Shown here piece by piece: positions 42,684-50,487 of a stretch of DNA of 64,000 nucleotides; position 1 is the first letter of the stretch, and each line of letters opens with the position of its first letter. The position numbers and the translations under genes are program-made. Below the pieces are notes generated by a model. It saw only the letters and a program-made list of their open reading frames with translations, searched no databases and was not told where the DNA came from. Source of the stretch: JAFAZJ01 sp050183765 (GTDB taxonomy: Bacteria; Pseudomonadota; Alphaproteobacteria; Reyranellales; Reyranellaceae); contig JBFXAZ010000004.1 in NCBI GenBank assembly GCA_050183765.1, forward strand, positions 37,650 through 101,649, read 5' to 3'.

Positions 42684-43439
42684 CTAGTCGCGGTCGCCGA
42701 TCAGCGCCAGCAGCATCTGGAACATGTTCACGAAGTCCAGGTACAGGTTCAGCGCGCCGAAGATGGCGACCTTCTCCTGCATGTCGCTACCCCAGGACTC
42801 GGCATACTGCTCCTTGATCTGCTGCGTGTCGTAGGCGGTGAAGCCGGCGAAGATCAGCACGCCCGCGGCCGAGATCAGGAAGTGCAGCATGGTGCTGGCG
42901 AGGAAGATATTCACCACGCCGGCGATCAGGATGCCGATCAGACCCATGAACAGGAAGGTGCCCATGCCCGACAGGCTGCGCTTCGTCGTGTACCCGTAAA
43001 GGCTGAGCGCGGCGAAGGCGGCGGCCGTGATGAAGAAGGTGCGCGCCAGGCTGACGCCGGTATAGCGGTAGATCAGCAGGGTGAAGCCGATGCCGTTCAG
43101 CGCCACGATGCCCCAGTAGATCGCCTTGGTCGTCGTCACGCTCATCGTGGCGGCGCGGAACGAGGCGAGCAGGATCAGGCCGATCGGCGCCAGGACGGCG
43201 ACCCAGCCGAGGATGGTCAGGGTGGCGACCACCCGGCCGTTGGCCAGGATCCCGGTCTTGATGAAGATCGCGTTGAGCGCCGGCACGCTGTAGACGAGCA
43301 GCGCGACGATGCCGGACAGCGCCAACCCGGACGCCATGTAGTTGTAAACGCGCAGCATGTGGCTGCGCAGACCGGCGTCGAAGGTAGTCTGGTCGACGGT
43401 CGTCGAACCGACTATGGGCCGGGTTTCATATTGAGCCAT
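42684..43439 (-). CDS. Bax inhibitor-1 / YccA-family membrane protein
   Basis: 251 residues, start ATG at 43437-43439. Seven hydrophobic segments with the family layout; the conserved BI-1 aspartates lie in the C-terminal segments (AGFTAYDTQQIKEQY and LNLYLDFVNMFQMLLALIGD). Bacterial members such as YetJ are pH-sensitive calcium leak channels, and YccA modulates FtsH. It lies 55 bases upstream of nhaA on the same strand, so both could respond to ionic stress together. Confidence 0.93.
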   Translation of the reverse strand: MAQYETRPIVGSTTVDQTTFDAGLRSHMLRVYNYMASGLALSGIVALLVYSVPALNAIFIKTGILANGRVVATLTILGWVAVLAPIGLILLASFRAATMSVTTTKAIYWGIVALNGIGFTLLIYRYTGVSLARTFFITAAAFAALSLYGYTTKRSLSGMGTFLFMGLIGILIAGVVNIFLASTMLHFLISAAGVLIFAGFTAYDTQQIKEQYAESWGSDMQEKVAIFGALNLYLDFVNMFQMLLALIGDRD

Positions 43440-43582
43440 TGATTGAGCCTCCCGATCAGGCGAGCAACACACACCTACCGATCATATTGGCGAACGGCCC
43501 GATTTTATCAATAGCCGCACGACGTCCTGCGGAACGCGCCGGCGCAATTCACGCAAGGACTCCATCCCATTGATGCGACTGC

Positions 43583-46168
43583 CTATTCGTTGCGCAGCAG
43601 CGCCAGCGGCCGCTGCCGGGTCGCCCCCACCGCGCCGACCAGGCCGAATCCGAGGGTCAGCGCCATGGCACCCAGCACGGTCAGCGCCACCACGTCGGGC
43701 AGCAGGATCCAGTCGAGGTTCATCACGAAACGGATCACCATCCAGCCGGCGACGGCGCCGAAAGCGGCGGCCGCCAGCGCGGTGACGAAACCCAGGGCGG
43801 CGAATTCCAGTGAGAAGACGCCCAGCACGCGCCGGCGCGAGGCGCCCAGCACCTTCATCACCACGGCGTCGTGCACGCGCCGCCGCTGGGTCGCCAGCAT
43901 GGCGCCGGCCAGCACCAGCAGCCCGGCGCCGATGCCGACCACGCCCACCGCGCGCGCCGCCAGGCCGATATTGGCGAGAATCTCGCTGGCGTTCTCCAGC
44001 GCCTCCTTCACCCGCACGATGGTGACGTTGGCGAAGTCGCGGGTGACGACGTCGAACACCTTGTCCTCGGCCCCCGCCGCGGCGCGCACGGTGGCAAGGA
44101 AGGTCTGCGGCGCCTTCTCCAGCGTGCCCGGCGCGAAGACGAAGACGAAGTTGATCGACAGCGAGCTCCAGTCGATGCGCCTGAGGTTGGCGATGCGCGC
44201 CTCGACGTCGCGGCCCAGCACGTTGACGGTGATGGTGTCGCCCACGCCCAGCCCGTACGCGGCGGCGAGATTGGCGTCGAAGGAGATCAGCGGCGGGCCC
44301 TTGTAGTCGGGCGGCCACCACTCGCCGGCCACGACGCGCGTGCCCTCGGGAATCGTCGCCGAATAGGTGAGCCCGCGATCGCCGTCGACCGACCAGCGGG
44401 CCTGCGAGGGGATGCTCGCCTCGGCGACCGGCTTGCCGCCGATGCGCGTGATGCGCCCGCGCAGCATCGGTACCTTGTCGACGTCGGTCACCCCGGGGAT
44501 CGCCTGCGCCGCCTTGGTAAACGCGTCGACCTGGTTCTGCTGGATATCGACGAAGAAGAAGGTCGGCGCGTTGGTCGGCAGGCGGCGCGTGATCTGGCTC
44601 TGCAGATTGCCCTCGATCAGCGCCACCGCGACCAGCACGGTGAGCCCCAGCCCGAGCGACAGCATCACCGTGGGCGTCGGCGCGCCGGGGCGATGGATGT
44701 TGGCCAGCGCCAGGCGCAGCACGGCGAAGCGCGGCCGTCCGGCCAGCCGCGCCAGCAGCATCACGATGCGCGCCAGAAGGGGGAATACGATGAACGCGCC
44801 GATCGAGCCGGCGACGAACCACAGCGCGATGCGCGGATCGCCGGCGGTCGCGACGGTCAGCGCGGCCAGCGCCAGCACGGCGGTGCCGATGATCGCCAGG
44901 TCGCGCAGCCCGGGACGCGCCGAATGCGGCGACACCGCACCGCGCATCAGGGTCGCGGCCGGCACCAGGCGCGCCTTCATCAGCGGCCACAGCGCGAAGA
45001 TCCCCGCCACCAGCATGCCGAAGGCGGCGGCGACGATCAGCGGCTGGGCGTAGACGCCGACCCGCGCGCGCACCGGCAGCACGTCGGCGAAGAACGCGTC
45101 GGCGATGAAGGGCAGCGCCACGCCGACCGCGAGCCCGAGCACGACGCCGACCGCCGCCAGCGCGCCGATCAACAGCAGGTAGCTGCGCGTCACCAGCGAG
45201 GCGGGCGCGCCGACGCATTTGAGGATGGCGATGGTCCGCGTGCGGCCCAGCAGGTAGCTGTCGACCGCGTTGCCGACGCCGACGCCGCCGACCAGCAGCG
45301 CGGCCAGGCCGATCAGCTCGAGGAAGACGGTGAGCCGCTCGGTCCATTGCCGCACGCCGCTGCCCGCCTCGGTCAGGCCGCGCACGCGCCAGCCGGCCTC
45401 GGGAAAGCGCGCGACCAGGTCGCGGCGCCAGGCCCGCCAGTCGGTGCCGGGCCGCAGCACGACGCGATAATCGTGCGTGCGCAGCACGCCGGGCTGCAGG
45501 AGACCGGTCGCCGGCAGCGCCTGCTCGCCGATCATCACGCGCGGCCCCAGCCCGAACAGGCCCAGCCCGCGATCCGGCTCGCGCGCGATCACCGCGCGCA
45601 GCTCGAACGAGGCCTCGCCGATGCGGATGCGATCGCCGATCGACGCACCCATGCGGCGCAGCGCGACCTCCTCGACGACGGCACCGCCGACACCGTTGCG
45701 TACGGCCAGCGCGTCCTTGAGCGCCATGCCGCCCTGCAGCTCGATCGTGCCGACCAGCGGATAGCGGCCGTCGACCGCCTTGAGCTGGATCAGCGTCGGC
45801 CGCGCGCCCGCGCGATCCAGCCGCGCCATGCCGCGCATCTCGACCCAGCCGGTCACCGTGGCGCCGTCGCGCGCCAGGTAGGCGAGCTGCTCGTCGCTCA
45901 GCGGCTGGTAGGGACGCGACACCGAGATGTCGCCGCCCAGCAGCGCGCGCGCGTCGGCGCGCAGGCCCTCCTCGATGGCGCGCGAGAAGGAAAGGATAGC
46001 AGCGATGGCGCCGACGCCCAGCGCGATGCAGGCGAGGAAGAGGCGGAAGCCGCCCAGCCCCGAGCGCAGCTCGCGCCGCGCGATGGTGGCGGCCAGCTTC
46101 CAGCCATTGGGTTCGCCGCCGCCGTTCGCGGTGGCGACCAGGCCCGGCTCGGCGGTGGCGACGGTCAC
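43583..46168 (-). CDS. FtsX/YbbP-type ABC transporter permease
   Basis: 861 residues. One TM near the N-terminus (FRLFLACIALGVGAIAAIL), a first periplasmic domain, then clusters of TM helices around 265-430 and 450-510, a second large periplasmic region and three final TMs (ending LTLGFGLVGAVGA). This double-FtsX layout is that of YbbP/LolE-like predicted permeases. It overlaps its ATPase gene by 4 bases. The divergent neighbour is tesA, as in the E. coli tesA-ybbA-ybbP locus. The transported molecule is unknown; lysophospholipid or lipid-related export is a guess from tesA linkage. Confidence 0.92.
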   Translation of the reverse strand: MTVATAEPGLVATANGGGEPNGWKLAATIARRELRSGLGGFRLFLACIALGVGAIAAILSFSRAIEEGLRADARALLGGDISVSRPYQPLSDEQLAYLARDGATVTGWVEMRGMARLDRAGARPTLIQLKAVDGRYPLVGTIELQGGMALKDALAVRNGVGGAVVEEVALRRMGASIGDRIRIGEASFELRAVIAREPDRGLGLFGLGPRVMIGEQALPATGLLQPGVLRTHDYRVVLRPGTDWRAWRRDLVARFPEAGWRVRGLTEAGSGVRQWTERLTVFLELIGLAALLVGGVGVGNAVDSYLLGRTRTIAILKCVGAPASLVTRSYLLLIGALAAVGVVLGLAVGVALPFIADAFFADVLPVRARVGVYAQPLIVAAAFGMLVAGIFALWPLMKARLVPAATLMRGAVSPHSARPGLRDLAIIGTAVLALAALTVATAGDPRIALWFVAGSIGAFIVFPLLARIVMLLARLAGRPRFAVLRLALANIHRPGAPTPTVMLSLGLGLTVLVAVALIEGNLQSQITRRLPTNAPTFFFVDIQQNQVDAFTKAAQAIPGVTDVDKVPMLRGRITRIGGKPVAEASIPSQARWSVDGDRGLTYSATIPEGTRVVAGEWWPPDYKGPPLISFDANLAAAYGLGVGDTITVNVLGRDVEARIANLRRIDWSSLSINFVFVFAPGTLEKAPQTFLATVRAAAGAEDKVFDVVTRDFANVTIVRVKEALENASEILANIGLAARAVGVVGIGAGLLVLAGAMLATQRRRVHDAVVMKVLGASRRRVLGVFSLEFAALGFVTALAAAAFGAVAGWMVIRFVMNLDWILLPDVVALTVLGAMALTLGFGLVGAVGATRQRPLALLRNE

Positions 46169-46851
46169 GACGCGGCGGCCATCGACGGCGCATCGTCGGT
46201 GATGCGCCCGTCGGCGACGTGGATCACGCGATCGCAGCGCTGGGCGATCGCGGCATCATGGGTGATCAGCACCAGCGTGGCGCCGCGCGCGCTGGTCATC
46301 TCGAACAGCAGGTCCATCACCTGCCGGCCGGTCGTGCCGTCGAGGTTGCCGGTGGGCTCGTCGGCCAGCAGCAGCTTGGGCTCGGTGGCGAAGGCGCGGG
46401 CGACCGCGACGCGCTGCTGCTCGCCGCCGGAGAGCTGCGCCGGGTAATGCGTCAGACGATGGCCGAGGCCGACCTGGCCCAAAGCCGCCTCGGCACGGCC
46501 GAAGGCATCGCCGATCCCGGCGAATTCCAGCGGCAGCGCGACGTTTTCCGTCGCCGTCATGGTCGGCACCAGATGAAAGCCCTGGAAGACGATCCCGAGA
46601 TGATCGCGGCGGAAGCGCGCCAGGCGATCGTCGTCGTAGCGCGTGATGTCCTGGCCGGCGACCTCGACCGTACCGGCCGAGGCGCGCTCCAGCCCGGCGA
46701 TCACCATCATCAGGCTGGATTTTCCGGCGCCGGACGGCCCGACGATGGCGGTGCTGCCGCCGTCCGCAACGTCGAGGTCGACTCCGCGCAGGATATTGAC
46801 CACCCCGGCATCGCTCGCCAGATGTAGATGCACGTCACGCAGGCGGATCAT
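46165..46851 (-). CDS. ABC transporter ATP-binding protein (YbbA/LolD-like)
   Basis: 228 residues; Walker A GPSGAGKSS, Q-loop GIVFQGFHLVP, signature LSGGEQQRVAVARAF, Walker B LLLADEPTGNLD, H-loop LVLITHDAAIA. These place it in the MacB/LolD/FtsE subgroup that partners FtsX-type permeases. The downstream permease overlaps it by 4 bases. It is divergent from the tesA-like esterase with a 45-base gap. Confidence 0.94.
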   Translation of the reverse strand: MIRLRDVHLHLASDAGVVNILRGVDLDVADGGSTAIVGPSGAGKSSLMMVIAGLERASAGTVEVAGQDITRYDDDRLARFRRDHLGIVFQGFHLVPTMTATENVALPLEFAGIGDAFGRAEAALGQVGLGHRLTHYPAQLSGGEQQRVAVARAFATEPKLLLADEPTGNLDGTTGRQVMDLLFEMTSARGATLVLITHDAAIAQRCDRVIHVADGRITDDAPSMAAAS

Positions 46852-46896
46852 TCAGGCGGTCCGTCATAAGGCGTCAGCGGGAGCGAGGGAAAAGCG

Positions 46897-47577
46897 GTGC
46901 GAACCCTGCGGATGGCATATGGCGCCATTGCGGCGCCGTTCAATGGCCGCATGGTGACCGCCTGTGTCGCGGCCGCTTTGCTGTGGTTTGCTGTGGTGAT
47001 TCCGGTTTCGGCCCGGGCCGAGACCCTGCGCATCGCCATGCTGGGCGACAGCCTCACCGCCGGCTACGGCCTGCCGCCGCAGGAAGCGCTGCCGGTGAAG
47101 CTGGAGAAGGCGCTGAAGGCTGCGGGCCGCGACGTGACCATTGCAAACCATGGCGTCTCGGGCGACACCACCGCCGGCGGGCTGTCGCGCGTGGACTGGA
47201 TGATGGGCGACAAGCCCAGGCTGGTGCTGGTGGCGCTGGGCGCCAACGACGCGCTGCGCGGCATCGACCCGGCCGAGACCGAGCGCAACCTCGACGCCAT
47301 CATCACCAGGATCAAGGCCGAGGGCGCCGCGGTGATGCTGTTCGGCATGGCCGCTCCACGCAATTTCGGGCCCGAGTACACCAAGGCCTTCGATGGCCTC
47401 TATCCGCGGCTGGCCGAGAAACACAAGGTCCCTCTCTATCCGTTCCTGCTCGACGGCGTGGCGATGCAGCCCGACCTCAACCAGGCCGACGGCATCCACC
47501 CCAACCCCCGGGGAGTCGACGTGCTGGTCAAGCGCATCGCCCCTGAAGTGATCAAGGCGATCGACGCGCTGAAGTAG
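46897..47577 (+). CDS. tesA: TesA-like arylesterase / lysophospholipase (SGNH hydrolase)
   Basis: 226 residues from a GTG with GAGGGA upstream (an in-frame ATG at 46951 would begin just before the hydrophobic signal core VTACVAAALLWFAVVI). SGNH blocks: AMLGDSLTAGYGLP (Ser nucleophile), HGVSGDTTAGG (Gly), LGANDALRG (Asn) and DGIHPNPRG (Asp-x-x-His). A periplasmic thioesterase/lysophospholipase; the divergent ybbA/ybbP-like pair matches the E. coli arrangement. Confidence 0.93.
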   Translation: MRTLRMAYGAIAAPFNGRMVTACVAAALLWFAVVIPVSARAETLRIAMLGDSLTAGYGLPPQEALPVKLEKALKAAGRDVTIANHGVSGDTTAGGLSRVDWMMGDKPRLVLVALGANDALRGIDPAETERNLDAIITRIKAEGAAVMLFGMAAPRNFGPEYTKAFDGLYPRLAEKHKVPLYPFLLDGVAMQPDLNQADGIHPNPRGVDVLVKRIAPEVIKAIDALK

Positions 47578-47762
47578 AGCCATTCTACCCTGCCGGATCC
47601 TGAACCGTGATTTCCGCCCCTACGCGTGTCGGAATCACATGGTTTGACATGGTCTCGGGAGCGCGCCGCAGCCTGCCTGCCATGCGGAACCGGTGCTCGC
47701 GCGGGCTTCATCCGTCGCCGCCCTGGGTCTAGCCTGCCGGCCAAGCAACGGGAGGAACGGTG

Positions 47763-48518
47763 ATGGCGGCGCGCATGCGTCAAATCTGCCTGGTGGCGCA
47801 CAGGCTCGATACGCTGGCAGCCGACTTCAAGGCGGTGCTGGGTCTCAACGTCTGCTTCCGCGACCCCGGCGTCGGCAAGTACGGGCTGGAGAACATGCTG
47901 ATGCCGGTGGGCGCCTCCTTCCTCGAGGTCGTGGCACCGACGCGGCCCGGCACCACGGGCGGCCGCTATCTCGAGCGGCGCGGCGGCGACGGCGGCTACA
48001 TGGTGATCTGCCAGGTGCCGGAGAACGACTCCTACCGCGCGCGCTGCGAGAAGATCGGCGTGCGCATCGCCAACACCATCGATCATGGTGCCTACAACGA
48101 GATCCAGCTCCACCCCCGCGACAGCGGCGGCGCGATGCTGAGCTTCGGCGTGCAGAAGTCGCACGGCGCCGAGGACTGGCATCCCGCCAATCAGCACGCC
48201 ACGGGCCAGCAGCCTTCCGGCCGCGCCACGGGCTTCGTCGCCGCCGAGGTGCAGAGCGACGATCCGGCGCGGCTCGCCGAGCGCTGGGGCCAGATCTACG
48301 ACCTGCCGGTGAAGCAGGTCGGCAAGGCCTTCGAGATCGCGCTGGCCGATGCCACGCTGCGCATCGTGCAGGCCACCGACGGCCGGCCCGAGGGCCTCGC
48401 CGGCCTCGACATCGCCACCTCCGACAAGCAGGGCGCGCTCGACGACGCGCGCGCCCGCGGGCTGCCGGTCAATGGCGACACCGTGATGATCGGCGGCATG
48501 CGCATTCGCCTCGTGTGA
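47763..48518 (+). CDS. VOC-family protein (glyoxalase-like domain)
   Basis: 251 residues with two vicinal-oxygen-chelate modules: QICLVAHRLDTLAADFKAVLG at the start and a second module from about residue 158 (GFVAAEVQSDDPARLAERWG). Resembles the Glyoxalase_3-like PF13468 group, whose function is undefined. GGGAGGAACGGTG precedes the ATG at 47763. The potential metal ligands are not clearly placed. Followed by an enoyl-CoA hydratase across a repeat. Confidence 0.8.
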   Translation: MAARMRQICLVAHRLDTLAADFKAVLGLNVCFRDPGVGKYGLENMLMPVGASFLEVVAPTRPGTTGGRYLERRGGDGGYMVICQVPENDSYRARCEKIGVRIANTIDHGAYNEIQLHPRDSGGAMLSFGVQKSHGAEDWHPANQHATGQQPSGRATGFVAAEVQSDDPARLAERWGQIYDLPVKQVGKAFEIALADATLRIVQATDGRPEGLAGLDIATSDKQGALDDARARGLPVNGDTVMIGGMRIRLV

Positions 48519-48531
48519 AACACCACCCCCC

Positions 48532-48619
48532 CTGTCATGTCGAGCGCAGCGAGACATCCAGGGCAAGCCTAGATCCCTCGCTGCGCTGCAGGGGCCGCGG
48601 ACGGCCCCGAGGATGACAG
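48532..48619. repeat. Palindromic repeat with a nested GC hairpin insertion
   Basis: Member of the GTCATGTCGAGCGCAGCG family, but its right arm is interrupted after CTCGCTGCGCT by about 20 bases that themselves fold (GGGGCCG-CGGA-CGGCCCC), after which the arm resumes as GAGGATGACAGG. The end lies within the ribosome-site region of the next gene. Confidence 0.8.
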
Positions 48620-48630
48620 GAGCCTCTTTC

Positions 48631-49425
48631 ATGACCACCGACCTTCTCGTCTCCGTCGACGACGGCGTCGCCACGCTCACCATGAACCGGCCGCAGGCGC
48701 TCAACGCGCTGTCGCGCGACATGGGCGCGGCGATGCTCGAGGCGCTGACCAAATTCGAGCTCGACTCCTCGGTCGGCGCCATCGTGCTGACGGGTTCGGG
48801 CCGCGCCTTCTGCGCCGGCGGCGACGTACGCGCCATGGCCGGCCGCGCCGACCAGGAGCCCGAGCCGCTGGAGCAGAAGATCCGCGCGCTGCGCCGGCGC
48901 ATGGAGGTCTCGCGCCTGCTGCACGAGATCAACAAGCCGACCATCGCCATGCTCAACGGCGTCGCCGCCGGCGCCGGCCTGTCGATGGCGCTGGCCTGCG
49001 ACCTGCGCTACGCGGCAAGAAGCGCGCGCATGACGACGGCTTTCGCCAAGGTCGGCTACTCCGGCGATTTCGGCGGCTCGTATTTCCTCAGCCGCATCGT
49101 CGGCACCGCCCGCGCGCGCGAGCTCTACTACTTCTCCGACATGGTCGACTCCGAGCGCATGGAAAAACTCGGTCTCGCCAACGCGTTGTTCGACGACGAC
49201 AAGCTGGTGGCCGAGACGATGGCGCTGGCGAAACGCCTCGCGCATGGCCCGCGCGTCGCGCTGGGCTACATGAAGAGCAACTTCAACGTCGCCGAGGACG
49301 GCACCCTGGAAGACGCCTTCGACACCGAGGCCAACGGCCACTCGCGCACCAGCGACACCGAGGACCACAAGGAGGCGTCGCGGGCCTTCGTCGAGAAGCG
49401 GCCGGCGGTGTTCAAGGGGCGTTGA
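48631..49425 (+). CDS. Enoyl-CoA hydratase/isomerase family protein
   Basis: 264-residue crotonase-fold enzyme. The oxyanion-hole blocks are SGRAFCAGGDVRAMAG and NGVAAGAGLSMALACDLRYA; the catalytic region around TAFAKVGYSGDFGGSYFLSRI has Asp where ECH1 has one of its two Glu, so isomerase or other crotonase chemistry is possible. An in-frame ATG 18 bases upstream lies inside the palindromic repeat; I prefer 48631. The low-GC island begins right after its stop. Confidence 0.9.
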   Translation: MTTDLLVSVDDGVATLTMNRPQALNALSRDMGAAMLEALTKFELDSSVGAIVLTGSGRAFCAGGDVRAMAGRADQEPEPLEQKIRALRRRMEVSRLLHEINKPTIAMLNGVAAGAGLSMALACDLRYAARSARMTTAFAKVGYSGDFGGSYFLSRIVGTARARELYYFSDMVDSERMEKLGLANALFDDDKLVAETMALAKRLAHGPRVALGYMKSNFNVAEDGTLEDAFDTEANGHSRTSDTEDHKEASRAFVEKRPAVFKGR

Positions 49426-49566
49426 TAAAGATTGTCAGTGGGCGCACTTGAGCCGCCGATCGGACTGGAGATCGACAAACTTTCGATACTCATTGGGTGG
49501 GAAAGTTGCGAAGAGCAGGCATTGGCGCCTATGGTCTGTCTCACCCCGAAACTGCCTGAATGCGCG

Positions 49567-50478
49567 ATGTCAAAGCAGGACTCTCGAACCGACGCCAAGA
49601 CGCCGACTCAGTTGGGGCCGCTGTTCCCCGAGGCTGTCCCCAGCACTGTCGGGAGCAATCAATGGAGCGGTCGCTCGCGAGCGGGTGCAACTTGGACTGT
49701 GTACCGCGGAGACGCGCTAGACGTACTGAAGTCACTACCTCCCGACCACTATGCATCGGTGGTGACCTCTCCTCCGTACTTCTGGCAACGTGACTACGGA
49801 GTTGATGGCCAAATAGGCATGGAGGGCGCTGTAGGCGACTACGTCGTCGCAATTACCAAATGTTTTGACGAAGTAAAGCGTGTGCTAAAAAAGGATGGCC
49901 TGCTTTTTCTCAACTTGGGAGACACGTACTATTCAGCGAAGGGAGAGCCCAAAGGTAAGGATCGCAAAAATAAAGGCAGACGCTTCGGCTTGCGCCTCGT
50001 AGATCAAAGTGGATTGGGCCTTCCTCGCAAGACTCTCATTGGCATTCCTTGGCAAGTGGCGCTCGCGATGATTGCTAAGGGCTGGGCTCTCCGATCGAGC
50101 ATCATCTGGCATCGCAAAGGGGCGATGCCTGAACCCACTGCACACGACCGCCCTTGGCGAACTTATGAGTTCATCTTTGTATTCAGCCGCTCCCCAAAGT
50201 ACTATTTCAATCGAGACAAGCTCGAAGGTTACGAAGACGTATGGACCATCTCGGACAGGCCCCAAGGAAACAAGGGGCTTCATTCAGCTGCCTTTCCTTC
50301 CGCGCTCGTCGAGCGATGCCTCACAATAGGATGTCGCCCGGACGGCCTTGTACTCGATCCGTTTGCCGGAACCGGGACGACCCTCGCGGCGGCATTGGGC
50401 TCTGGGCGCTCATGCGTTGGTATCGATCTCAACGCGGACTATTGTCAGTACATGGCTGATCGACTGAGCAAATTGTGA
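49567..50478 (+). CDS. Site-specific DNA methyltransferase (beta-type, TSPPY motif)
   Basis: About 303 residues. The catalytic motif IV TSPPYFW comes first (residues 67-73) and the SAM-binding motif I (LDPFAGTGTTLAAAL) comes near the C-terminus (about 257-270), the beta-class order. S/T-S-P-P-Y suggests N4-cytosine methylation, though some N6-adenine enzymes have it. No target can be read from sequence. The start is uncertain: ATGs at 49531 and 49567 and a GTG at 49432 are in frame, with no strong ribosome site. It is the first gene of the low-GC island and probably protects host DNA from the following nuclease genes. Confidence 0.9.
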   Translation: MSKQDSRTDAKTPTQLGPLFPEAVPSTVGSNQWSGRSRAGATWTVYRGDALDVLKSLPPDHYASVVTSPPYFWQRDYGVDGQIGMEGAVGDYVVAITKCFDEVKRVLKKDGLLFLNLGDTYYSAKGEPKGKDRKNKGRRFGLRLVDQSGLGLPRKTLIGIPWQVALAMIAKGWALRSSIIWHRKGAMPEPTAHDRPWRTYEFIFVFSRSPKYYFNRDKLEGYEDVWTISDRPQGNKGLHSAAFPSALVERCLTIGCRPDGLVLDPFAGTGTTLAAALGSGRSCVGIDLNADYCQYMADRLSKL

Positions 50479-50487
50479 GTCGCATAG

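Noticed and set aside
43482..43565. 27-codon frame after the YbbP-like permease (MESLRELRRRVPQDVV...)
   Set aside because: Reads like a plausible short peptide, but there is no ribosome site and no family that I know; too short to support.
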